A stretch of DNA of 6,393 nucleotides from contig QMMS01000256.1 of NCBI GenBank assembly GCA_003647375.1, forward strand, positions 1 to 6,393, written 5' to 3'. A program made the translations under genes and the position numbers. Below are positions 1-5,778 of the stretch, one piece after another (positions within the stretch are counted from its first letter, which is position 1; every line of letters begins with the position of its first letter). The notes under the pieces were generated by a model, which was not told where the DNA came from, made no database searches, and saw nothing but the letters and a program-made list of their open reading frames with translations. This DNA is from Deltaproteobacteria bacterium. GTDB taxonomy: Bacteria > Desulfobacterota > Desulfobacteria > Desulfobacterales > B30-G6.

Positions 1-672
1 GTCAGTCACAACTCGGATTTTCACCAATTTATGCTGTATACACCAAACCCGGGAACCCCGCTGTATGAACACCATAAAAAAGAGGGAACCCTGCTGGATG
101 AATCCGATTTCCCACCGGCGGATGCCCATGGCCAATACCGCTTCAATTACCGGCACCGGCATATTAAAAATGGCCTTGAACAAGAATTTCTGTTGAAGGC
201 GTTCACCCAGGATTTTACAATCAACGGACCGAGTCTGGCCCGGTTGACCCGGACCCTTCTCACTGGATGGCAGCGGTATAAGAATTGTCCGAACCGGCGC
301 ATTCAAAGGCGCTTTGCCTGGGAAGTAAAGTCGTTGAAAACCACTTATGCCGGTGCCGTCTGGGCCATGAGACGATACTACCAACACGAAAAACCCATGT
401 TCAAGAAAATGAACTGCTTATTTAAGGATCTTTGCAGAGAATTTGGTGCCCGGACCCTGATTGTGGGACCCGTCATCGGTATTTATATCTATCGAAACCT
501 GATAAAAGAGGAACGTCGCCTGGCCGCTGGCTGGCAATATGAGCCCACCTCTTTTTACAATAAAAATGCGGCGGCGATAGCCCTTGAATCCAGGACGTCC
601 AAAATCTTTACCCCAAAACAGAGGAACAATATCCGGTCCCTGATGTCTCCGCTTCCTGTACTGAAAAGATGA
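1..672 (+). CDS. B12-binding-type radical SAM protein, C-terminal part (5' truncated by window)
   Basis: The frame is open from base 1, giving 223 residues before the TGA at 670-672. The Met at 31 is internal, not a start. What is seen is the tail that follows the radical SAM barrel in a large family of cobalamin-binding radical SAM proteins: a QFMLYTPNPGTPLYE block at the beginning, an HGQYRFNYRHRHI block about 40 residues later, a basic helical region with NGPSLARL and GWQRY, and a closing RRLAAGWQYEPTSFYNKN block. The B12-binding domain and the CxxxCxxC cluster motif would lie upstream, outside the window, so the catalytic centre cannot be checked. The family includes methylases of unreactive carbons, among them hopanoid and lipid modifiers, but the substrate of this member is unknown. 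The stop overlaps a downstream ATG (ATGA at 669-672 and 672-675), suggesting coupling to the next short frame. Family assignment is fairly secure from the block order. Confidence 0.72.
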   Translation, partial: VSHNSDFHQFMLYTPNPGTPLYEHHKKEGTLLDESDFPPADAHGQYRFNYRHRHIKNGLEQEFLLKAFTQDFTINGPSLARLTRTLLTGWQRYKNCPNRRIQRRFAWEVKSLKTTYAGAVWAMRRYYQHEKPMFKKMNCLFKDLCREFGARTLIVGPVIGIYIYRNLIKEERRLAAGWQYEPTSFYNKNAAAIALESRTSKIFTPKQRNNIRSLMSPLPVLKR

Positions 673-933
673 TGAAACGTAGAATAGTAAATTTTAGTTG
701 GGAAGACGAAGACGCCCAAAGTGTTTTTGCTGAGTGGGTTCCCTTCCCAGATGCTAAATCAAGTGCCAAGGATGTTGATACGATAATGCCCTAAAGATGA
801 AATTATAGAATACAGGGAACATCAACGTGCTATGAGATATGAAGAGGTTATCAATTATTTGATATCTTATGATGCTATTCGGAATAGATCTGTTTTGGAA
901 TGTGTATATTTATCTTGTCTTCTTTCGCTATAA
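672..933 (+). pseudogene. Short unrecognised gene, apparently interrupted by a +1 shift
   Basis: An ATG at 672 (or 669) overlaps the radical SAM stop and opens a 40-residue frame, starting MKRRIVNFSWEDEDAQ, that ends at TAA 792-794 right after a CCC proline codon. If reading moves +1 at that point, a second 46-residue frame continues from 793 to 933, beginning KDEIIEYREHQRAM, and looks like ordinary helical protein. Together they would make about 86 residues. I do not recognise the family. The Shine-Dalgarno sequence is weak, so translation may depend on coupling. The last 20 or so residues of the second frame run antisense into the small minus-strand gene and are probably not conserved. The simplest reading is a single-base insertion that killed the gene. 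Programmed frameshifting at CCC-UAA is the alternative, and a sequencing error is also possible. Confidence that this was once coding is modest. Confidence 0.35.
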
Positions 934-1049
934 CCTCTTCGATCAAAGGCATTTCTTCTTTCAGCGCCATTATGCCCATTACTATTATTACCAAATCGTC
1001 TATCTCCAAGCATTCTTCGGTTTAATTCAAGACGTCGATCTTGACCCAT
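867..1049 (-). CDS. Small basic protein with six-residue Arg-Arg periodicity
   Basis: This is a 60-residue protein with Arg-Arg pairs at residues 5-6, 11-12, 17-18 and again at 31-32, 37-38, 43-44: two triplets with an exact spacing of six, joined by a Gly/Asn/His-rich linker (19-29). Five of the six pairs follow an acidic residue (DRR or ERR); the other is NRR. Repeated (D/E)RR strings are a recurring feature of short bacterial proteins and of N-terminal tails on signalling proteins, but I cannot assign a function. The start is well supported: on the minus strand GGAGGT (bases 1060-1055) lies five bases before the ATG, and a perfect TATAAT lies about 30 bases further upstream. There is no signal peptide, membrane segment or Cys. 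It stands alone and converges on the radical SAM unit. The 66-residue frame antisense to it (869-1069) is rejected as its shadow. A nucleic-acid- or anion-binding role is only a guess from its charge. Confidence 0.68.
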   Translation of the reverse strand: MGQDRRLELNRRMLGDRRFGNNSNGHNGAERRNAFDRRGYSERRQDKYTHSKTDLFRIAS

Positions 1050-1054
1050 TTATT

Positions 1055-1060
1055 ACCTCC
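1055..1060 (-). promoter_or_regulatory. Strong Shine-Dalgarno of the Arg-Arg small gene
   Basis: Read on the minus strand, the sequence is TTGGAGGTAATAAATG. GGAGGT is a near-perfect anti-16S match with a five-base spacer to the start codon at 1049. It fixes the start and is the best argument that this short frame is a real gene. Confidence 0.75.
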
Positions 1061-1080
1061 AATAAGTAGTTTCGCCGCAA

Positions 1081-1107
1081 ATTATATAAACCAATTATGG
1101 TATGCAA
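1081..1107 (-). promoter_or_regulatory. Putative sigma70 promoter of the Arg-Arg small gene
   Basis: On the minus strand, TATAAT (bases 1086-1081) is a perfect -10 box. TTGCAT (1107-1102) is the best -35 candidate, but with a short 15-base spacer. The leader to the ATG would be about 25 bases and would contain the GGAGGT site. The -10 is convincing; the -35 is weak. Confidence 0.45.
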
Positions 1108-1176
1108 GAAGAAAGTTCATTACGGATTAAATATAGACAATCATATATACGGGATAGGCAACCGGAGCCGAATCGG

Positions 1177-1212
1177 AAAGGGCAAATTCCATAACAGGAT
1201 TTGTCCTTTTTG
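1177..1212 (+). terminator. Terminator-like hairpin with U tract
   Basis: The left arm 1177-1190 (AAAGGGCAAATTCC) pairs with the right arm 1197-1210 (GGATTTTGTCCTTT) around an ATAACA loop, with one T-T mismatch (1187/1200) and one G-T wobble (1182/1205). The right arm runs into TTTTT (1208-1212), then GCA and another TTTTT. This has the form of an intrinsic terminator for plus-strand transcription, and would end read-through from the radical SAM unit before the glycan operon promoter. No intact plus-strand gene lies immediately upstream. Confidence 0.5.
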
Positions 1213-1316
1213 CATTTTTGTAAGAAATACGGTATCTGTATAGGTGATCGTTTAGCTTTCAGTTGTGATATCATTTATGGAGTACAGGTTTTTATATATT
1301 GTAAAACCGGGAATGT

Positions 1317-1367
1317 TCTCCATTTATGTAGCCGGTATGTCTAAAAGTGGGATACTGGCAAGTTATC
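1317..1367 (+). repeat. Imperfect long-range direct repeat, left copy
   Basis: This matches 5990-6038 in the same orientation. The 27-base core (1341-1367, beginning CTAAAAGTGGGA and ending CAAGTTATC) is the same at 25 of 27 positions. The preceding part shares TCTCCAT and CCGGT with small gaps. The right copy continues into a TCCCAC arm that completes a hairpin. This copy lacks that arm (CAAAGG follows instead), so it looks like a truncated or decayed version. The two copies flank the four-gene operon. Confidence 0.6.
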
Positions 1368-1411
1368 AAAGGATGAGGAATACGTGTAGCACCTTATGAA
1401 ACGGGAGTAAT

Positions 1412-1441
1412 TTGACTTAAAATTGCATTTCGTTATATAGT
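1412..1441 (+). promoter_or_regulatory. Putative sigma70 promoter of the GT4-GH130 operon
   Basis: TTGACT (1412-1417) is a five-of-six match to the -35 consensus. It is followed after 16 bases by TATATA (1434-1439), or after 18 bases by TATAGT (1436-1441). Either gives a start near 1446-1450 and a leader of about 30 bases before the GTG at 1479. It is the only good promoter seen upstream of the tightly packed operon. No clear operator palindrome overlaps it. Confidence 0.5.
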
Positions 1442-1478
1442 GAATAATTAAATTACACTCAGAAAAAGGGTATTTTTT

Positions 1479-2615
1479 GTGCGTGTTTTATTTGTCTCTA
1501 CCTATCCGCCGATTGAATGCGGCATCGGCACATACACCAGCTTCCTGGCAGAAGCCATGGCGCGGACACCTACCGAGCTTCATATCGTCAGCCAGTATGG
1601 CGCTGAAGGCAGACATGTTTACCCGTCATACAGCCCCAACGATGAAGGTGTAGCCCGAAGGATTTTCAACGCAGCTGTCAAGGTTACTCCTGACATTGTT
1701 CATATTCAGCACGAATTCGGCCTGTATGGGGAACTGGACGGCATTGCCGTACTTGAATTGATTTATCGCATTAAATCTACGGCTACTCCGGTCATTGCAA
1801 CTTTTCATACTGTTCAAAAGGAACCGGAATTTCGCAAAGAGCAAATTTTAAGGGTCATGTGCCGGGAATTGGATGGTATTATCGTACATGAAGAGGAACA
1901 CGTTAATATTCTAAGATCGGTTTTTGATACGGATACGGCCAAGATATTCCTGATTGAGCACGGAGCGCGCGTGATGACCCCGGTTGCTGGTGCTAAGGAG
2001 AAGCTCAACCTCGAAAACAGAAAAGTTGTCCTGCTAACCGGCTATTTCCGCCCTACTAAGTGTTTTGACAAGATCGTGGATCTTTTTCCGCACATTGTCG
2101 AAAGAGTACCGGATGCATGGTTGGTGCTGGCCAGTAAACTCCGAATGCTGGAGCTCAGCATATATCGCAAGATGCTCATTGAAAAGATAAACGGCTCACC
2201 TGCCAGGGAACGGATTGAGGTCTTCCGGGGTCAGTTTCCTCAAAAGACCTTTGATACCATCCTCAGCGCCTGTGATATCATAGTATTGCCCTATATTGCC
2301 GGAGCCCAAAGCGGCATAATGGCTCATGCCATGACCTTTGGCAAACCACTCGTCACATCAAATCTTGAGGCCTTTGTCGCTACCCTTGAAAAATCAGGAG
2401 CAGGATTTTATGCGGAAACTGATGACGAATATGTTGACAGGATTGTAACCCTGCTCACTGACGAAGAGGTTTACAACAGGTTTTCCAGGAATGCTGTAAA
2501 CTATGTTAAAGAAAAAATCTCCTGGGATATTATAGCTGACAAGACAATTCAGGTTTATAAACAGTTTGAACGCAAGCCGGAATGCATAACGCGGCATGTG
2601 TTTGTTGGTGAATAG
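1479..2615 (+). CDS. GT4-type (GT-B fold) glycosyltransferase, first gene of a GH130 operon
   Basis: This 378-residue protein is probably cytosolic, with no signal peptide or membrane segment. It is expected to transfer a sugar from a nucleotide donor; the GH130 neighbours make mannose the favoured guess. Seen: N-terminal Rossmann half with MRVLFVSTYPP and the glycine-rich CGIGTYT (1-20), IVHIQHEFGLYGELDG (73-88), TFHTV (108-112), VHEEEH (136-141) and IEHG (159-162). The C-terminal half opens with GYFRPTK (188-194) and carries CDIIVLPY (265-272) and AQSGIMAHAMTFGKPLV (276-292). The QHEFG plus HTV plus QSG combination marks a GT4 branch often seen beside GH130 genes. The classical GT4 EX7E glutamates are absent: Gly275 and His283 stand at those places. 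The GTG start is chosen because it begins the canonical first beta strand; AAAAAGGG ends eight bases before it. Length is normal for the family. Donor and acceptor cannot be read from sequence. Confidence 0.85.
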   Translation: MRVLFVSTYPPIECGIGTYTSFLAEAMARTPTELHIVSQYGAEGRHVYPSYSPNDEGVARRIFNAAVKVTPDIVHIQHEFGLYGELDGIAVLELIYRIKSTATPVIATFHTVQKEPEFRKEQILRVMCRELDGIIVHEEEHVNILRSVFDTDTAKIFLIEHGARVMTPVAGAKEKLNLENRKVVLLTGYFRPTKCFDKIVDLFPHIVERVPDAWLVLASKLRMLELSIYRKMLIEKINGSPARERIEVFRGQFPQKTFDTILSACDIIVLPYIAGAQSGIMAHAMTFGKPLVTSNLEAFVATLEKSGAGFYAETDDEYVDRIVTLLTDEEVYNRFSRNAVNYVKEKISWDIIADKTIQVYKQFERKPECITRHVFVGE

Positions 2616-2620
2616 GAAGG
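2614..2620 (+). promoter_or_regulatory. Ribosome binding site deciding the start of the first GH130 gene
   Basis: AGGAAGG sits just before ATG 2623; its AGGA portion has a five-base spacer. It supports 2623 rather than the upstream in-frame ATG at 2596, which lies inside the GT4 gene, has no visible site and would add nine residues (MCLLVNRKG) not typical of the family. Confidence 0.6.
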
Positions 2621-2622
2621 GT

Positions 2623-3663
2623 ATGTTTAAACGCTGTCAAAAAAATCCCATAATCCGCCCCGCCGATGTCAGACCCTCAGCAGAGGGATACCAAGTCATC
2701 GGGGCCTTCAATCCAGGCGCTACTCTCTTTAATGACGAAGTCATACTGCTCCTGCGGGTGGCGGAAAGATGTATTCAGGAACAGGGGAAAATCCGGATAC
2801 CGGTTTACAGGTTTTTTGAGGGCCGCGGTATCCCTGAAATCAAGGAATTTGATGCCCACGACCCTGATGTATTGCTCAAAGATACGCGCGGGGTTGTTTA
2901 TAAGGGTAAGGATTACCTTTCCAGTATCAGCCATCTGCGGCTGGCAAGAAGTGTCGACGGGATCAAATTCACGGTTGACCCCACACCATTTATCTATCCT
3001 TGCTCCCCTATTGAAGCTTATGGTACCGAAGATGCGCGCATTGTCTGTATTGACGGTACGTTTTACATAAATTACACCATAGTATCGACTGACAGCTGGT
3101 GTACAGCTCTATCGTCCACTGATGATTTCAAAAAATTGAAAAAGTTCGGCATCATATTCCATCCTGAAAACAAAGATGTTGCAATATTTCCCGAAAAGAT
3201 AAACAACAAATATATTTCTCTGCACCGTCCCAACAACAGTGGATTTGGCAAGGCATCGATCTGGTATGCAGAGTCACCGGACTTGCTGCACTGGGGCAAC
3301 CACAAGTGCATTGCCAGACCGCGGGACACGGTCTATGAATCGATGAAGATCGGCTCCGGTAGTGCTCCGATAAAGACAGATGAAGGTTGGCTTTGCATCT
3401 ACCACGCCAAGGGTGACAATTCACGTTACAGCCTTTTCGGAATGCTCCTGGACCTGGAACAGCCCTGGAAAGTGGTCAAGCGCAGTACAATGCCTCTGAT
3501 TGAACCTGAACTTGAATACGAAACCACAGGGTTCTTTGGCAATGTCGTGTTTACCAACGGCATTATCATAAAAGACGGACAGCTTTTCATGTATTACGGG
3601 TCTTCTGACGAAACCACCTGCCTGGCTGTGTCTTCAGTAGAGCAGATACTTTGCAGCTTATAA
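2623..3663 (+). CDS. GH130 family beta-mannoside phosphorylase-like protein, long form
   Basis: This 346-residue five-bladed beta-propeller enzyme of GH130 probably phosphorolyses beta-linked manno-oligosaccharides to alpha-mannose 1-phosphate, or runs in reverse, in the cytosol. Seen: KNPII (7-11), NPGATLFNDEVILLLRVAER (30-49) with the conserved Arg45, an insertion with DPDV and YLSSISHLRLARSVDG (about 50-113), the catalytic-Asp block TEDARI (135-140, putative acid Asp137; usual form EDPRI), ENKDVAIFPEKI (182-193), LHRP (200-203), LHWG (222-225), IYHA with His261, and the C-terminal GFFGNVVFTNG and YYGSSDE blocks. The insertion and GFFGNVVFT block resemble the longer members, such as the Thermotoga TM1225 and Thermoanaerobacter Teth514_1788 types, more than the compact ones; the latter is described as a beta-1,2-oligomannan phosphorylase. 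It starts seven bases after the GT4 stop. Family is certain by motif; substrate is inferred only. Confidence 0.86.
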   Translation: MFKRCQKNPIIRPADVRPSAEGYQVIGAFNPGATLFNDEVILLLRVAERCIQEQGKIRIPVYRFFEGRGIPEIKEFDAHDPDVLLKDTRGVVYKGKDYLSSISHLRLARSVDGIKFTVDPTPFIYPCSPIEAYGTEDARIVCIDGTFYINYTIVSTDSWCTALSSTDDFKKLKKFGIIFHPENKDVAIFPEKINNKYISLHRPNNSGFGKASIWYAESPDLLHWGNHKCIARPRDTVYESMKIGSGSAPIKTDEGWLCIYHAKGDNSRYSLFGMLLDLEQPWKVVKRSTMPLIEPELEYETTGFFGNVVFTNGIIIKDGQLFMYYGSSDETTCLAVSSVEQILCSL

Positions 3664-3675
3664 AAAAGGAAACCC

Positions 3676-4611
3676 ATGCCGCGAAAAAAACGACTCGACA
3701 TCATTCACCGCTGGGAAGGAAATCCAGTTGTTAACTTGGAAGACCTTTCGTTCCAGGCCTTGGACATATGTAATGCAGGCGCGGTTAAGATAGTCGACAC
3801 CTACCTGTTGCTGATAACTATCGAAAGCCTGATGGGCCATAAAAGCTTGTATGTTGCCCGAAGCACGGATGGCCACTATTTTGAAGTAGATGATAAGCCT
3901 TTTATTAAACCTTCGGCAGATAAAGCATATAAAAAGTATGAAGAAATTGGCGTCATGGATGGTCGGATCACTCCCTTTGAAGATACCTATTATATTACAT
4001 ACATTGTTGAAAGCAATCATGGCTTTAGGATCGGGCTGGCCAAAACAGATGACTTCGAGGACGTCACACGTCTTGGTCTTATCTCCGCGGTGGATACCAA
4101 AGGAGGAACACTTTTTCCGGAAAAAATCAACGGCCGATACGCCAGATTTGAGCGCCCGTGGAGCGGTGGGCGTATATGGATCAGTTACTCAGACGATCTA
4201 ATCTACTGGGGCGGTTTTGAGGCTTTATTGTCACCTAGACCCGGCCACTGGGACGCAAGCCGCGTGGGTGATGCCGTGCCGCCAATCAGGCTTAAAGACG
4301 GCAGGTGGTTGCTGATATATTACGGCATAAAAGATACATCAGCCGGCCCTCTTTTTAGGATTGGTGCCGTATTTCTCGACCCTGATAATCCGGCAAGGAT
4401 CCTTGCCCGCACCAATGTTCCCATCCTGTCACCGCGCAAACATTACGAGCGAATCGGAGATGTCCCGAACCTTGTTTTTTCCTGCGGGGCAATTCTGGAA
4501 GATGAAAAGCTGCTACTGTATTATGGTGCTGCAGACAGCTGCATATGCCTGGGCTCAACCACCATTGATGAAATCGAACAAGAGTGTGTGAAAAGCAAAG
4601 GAGAATTCTGA
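3676..4611 (+). CDS. GH130-like paralogue with altered active site
   Basis: This is a 311-residue compact GH130-type propeller protein. It starts 12 bases after the preceding gene, with AAAAAAGG about six bases before the ATG. Seen: WEGNPVV (13-19), NAGAVK (33-38), VARSTDG (60-66), MDGRI (94-98), LAKTDDF (121-127), LFPEKINGRYARFERP (146-161), IWISYSDDLIYWG (167-179), RIGAVFLD (228-235), PILSPRKHYERIGDV (249-263) and YYGAAD (282-287). By eye it is close to the following gene, so a tandem duplication is likely. It deviates at positions its two sisters keep: the Arg of LLLRV/LLRIE is Thr48, the EDPR or EDAR block is MDGR (Asp95 kept, preceding Glu lost), and the His of IYH is Tyr216. These changes touch residues thought to help bind substrate or phosphate in GH130 phosphorylases. 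It may therefore be a hydrolase, a changed-specificity enzyme or a non-catalytic partner. The frame is intact with strong conservation, so it is not a pseudogene. Confidence 0.82.
   Translation: MPRKKRLDIIHRWEGNPVVNLEDLSFQALDICNAGAVKIVDTYLLLITIESLMGHKSLYVARSTDGHYFEVDDKPFIKPSADKAYKKYEEIGVMDGRITPFEDTYYITYIVESNHGFRIGLAKTDDFEDVTRLGLISAVDTKGGTLFPEKINGRYARFERPWSGGRIWISYSDDLIYWGGFEALLSPRPGHWDASRVGDAVPPIRLKDGRWLLIYYGIKDTSAGPLFRIGAVFLDPDNPARILARTNVPILSPRKHYERIGDVPNLVFSCGAILEDEKLLLYYGAADSCICLGSTTIDEIEQECVKSKGEF
4597..4603 (+). promoter_or_regulatory. Ribosome binding site deciding the start of the last GH130 gene
   Basis: AAAGGAG lies seven bases before ATG 4611, inside the end of the preceding gene. 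It supports 4611 over the in-frame GTG at 4584, which would add nine non-family residues. The junction TGATG (4609-4613) shares one base between stop and start and implies translational coupling. Confidence 0.75.
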
Positions 4612-5555
4612 TGATTACGCGTCCCTCTGTTGGCCATGACATCCTCCAACGGTTTGAGGGCAATCCAATTATAACCCTGGAGGATATTCCGTTCAGGTGC
4701 AATACTGTTTTTAACGGTTCCGTGGTTAAAGACGGAAATCGATATTATCACCTCCTGAGAATCGAAGGCCAGCAAGGATATTCGGTATTTGCTCTGGCGA
4801 TAAGCAAAGACGGATTGCATTTCACGGTTGAAGACAAACCGGTCATGGTGCCGGCCCGCAAAGGCCCTTTTGCCAGATACGAAGCCAGGGGCATCGAAGA
4901 TCCTCGCATCACTGAACTCGAAGGAATTTATTATGTTATGTACACCGCATATTCAGAATACGGCACTCGTATTGCCTTGGCAAAAACAGAGGACTTCTAC
5001 CATTACGAACGTATTGCACTTGTATCCGAACCGGGAAACAAAGACGGAATTCTCTTTCCAGAAAAGATAAAAGGTGAGTATGTACGCTTTGATCGGCCAA
5101 TCGGTAAAAAAATAGGAAGTATGTGGGTATCATATTCAAAGAATTTGGTTGACTGGGGGAAATCCGAACTTATGATGACACCCCGGTCCGGCATGTGGGA
5201 CAGCTTTCGAATCGGCGCATCGGTCGCACCGATTAGGACAAAACAAGGATGGCTTGAGATCTATCATGGCGTTAAGATGACAGCAGCCGGCCCCATCTAT
5301 AGAATCGGTACTGTTCTTCTAGATCTTGAACAGCCATACAAGATTATAGCCAGGTGTGATGAGCCGATTCTGTCACCGCGCAAGGATTACGAAAGGATCG
5401 GTGACGTTGGCAATGTGGCTTTTGCATGTGGTGCTGTTGTGGAAAATTCCGGGGAGATTAAGGTGTATTATGGTGCCGCAGATACCTGTGTTTGTGTAGC
5501 CACATCAGATTTTAACGAACTTGTCGCAATCACACTTAATGGAAAAAGTAGTTAA
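4611..5555 (+). CDS. GH130 family beta-mannoside phosphorylase, compact form
   Basis: This 314-residue protein is the most canonical GH130 member of the three. Seen: FEGNPIITLEDIPF (15-28), NGSVVK (35-40), LLRIE with Arg50, YEARGIEDPRI (90-100) with the putative acid Asp97, MYTAYSEYGTRIALAKTEDF (110-129), NKDGILFPEKI (143-153), FDRP (160-163), WVSYSKNLVDWG (172-183), IYHG with His219, RIGTVLLDLEQP (231-242), ILSPRKDYERIGDV (253-266) and YYGAADT (286-292). All hallmark residues of a phosphate-dependent enzyme that I can name are present, so phosphorolysis of a short beta-mannoside such as a mannobiose is plausible. FDRP replaces the LHRP seen in gene 2, a difference shared with the preceding gene (FERP). 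It is coupled to that gene by a one-base overlap. No signal peptide is present, so it should act in the cytosol. Linkage preference (beta-1,2, beta-1,4 or other) is not readable. Confidence 0.87.
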   Translation: MITRPSVGHDILQRFEGNPIITLEDIPFRCNTVFNGSVVKDGNRYYHLLRIEGQQGYSVFALAISKDGLHFTVEDKPVMVPARKGPFARYEARGIEDPRITELEGIYYVMYTAYSEYGTRIALAKTEDFYHYERIALVSEPGNKDGILFPEKIKGEYVRFDRPIGKKIGSMWVSYSKNLVDWGKSELMMTPRSGMWDSFRIGASVAPIRTKQGWLEIYHGVKMTAAGPIYRIGTVLLDLEQPYKIIARCDEPILSPRKDYERIGDVGNVAFACGAVVENSGEIKVYYGAADTCVCVATSDFNELVAITLNGKSS

Positions 5556-5570
5556 CTCTTAGATTATTTG

Positions 5571-5588
5571 AAAGATATTTTCATCTTT
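5571..5588 (+). terminator. Weak A/T hairpin after the operon
   Basis: AAAGAT (5571-5576) pairs with ATCTTT (5583-5588) around a six-base loop, 15 bases after the last stop. The stem is short and A/T-rich with no long U tract, so it is at best a weak terminator. It is listed because it is the first structure behind the operon. The perfect palindrome ACTGTTAACAGT follows at 5600-5611. Confidence 0.25.
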
Positions 5589-5729
5589 ATAATGTTCTTA
5601 CTGTTAACAGTTGTTGATTGAGCAACTTCAAATTGCCCGGTTTTTCGAAATACACAAATGAGCGTCATGGCGTGAATCCAGAATCTTTGATACCTGCTAT
5701 GTATCTGAGAAATATTGAAAAAAAGCAGA

Positions 5730-5744
5730 CCACAACATCTGGTA
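5730..5744 (+). repeat. 15-base direct repeat, copy 1
   Basis: CCACAACATCTGGTA occurs here and again exactly at 6356-6370, 626 bases apart, in the same orientation. In both places AGACC lies at or just before its start. The function is unknown. Confidence 0.55.
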
Positions 5745-5762
5745 GTCGGCCTCTTCGTCTAA

Positions 5763-5778
5763 AAGCAGTATTCTGCTT
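5763..5778. repeat. Perfect 6-bp inverted repeat
   Basis: AAGCAG-TATT-CTGCTT forms a six-pair stem with a four-base loop. On the minus strand it lies about 20 bases past the end of the short frame at 5800-5910 and is followed by TT-A, so it could act as a weak terminator for that frame. On the plus strand there is no U tract. Confidence 0.35.

Larger units (their letters stand above)
1070..1411. other. AT-rich spacer between the small gene and the glycan operon
   Basis: I see no protein-coding frame of quality here. Besides the minus-strand promoter and the terminator-like hairpin, the stretch contains the left copy of an imperfect repeat (1317-1367) and a 14-base string, TACGGTATCTGTAT (1229-1242), that recurs with one change at 6061-6074. 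No tRNA, riboswitch or CRISPR structure was recognised. Its relation to the right-hand spacer suggests remnants of a repeated or mobile sequence. Confidence 0.5.

Noticed and set aside
869..1069. 66-codon plus-strand frame rich in Phe and Tyr
   Set aside because: It lies antisense to the Arg-Arg small gene, has no ribosome binding site and an aromatic-heavy composition typical of a shadow frame.
2596..2622. Upstream start for the first GH130 gene
   Set aside because: It would overlap the GT4 gene, lacks a Shine-Dalgarno sequence and adds residues not typical of the family; ATG 2623 follows AGGAAGG.
2677..3424. Minus-strand and alternative plus-strand frames within the first GH130 gene
   Set aside because: Shadows of the conserved coding frame, with no ribosome binding sites or recognisable domains.
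4584..4610. GTG start for the last GH130 gene
   Set aside because: ATG 4611 has AAAGGAG at ideal spacing and a TGATG junction; the extra nine residues do not resemble the family.
4355..4820. Overlapping minus-strand frames of about 100 codons inside the GH130 genes
   Set aside because: The plus-strand frames here encode well-conserved GH130 motifs; the antisense frames show no recognisable motifs or start signals.
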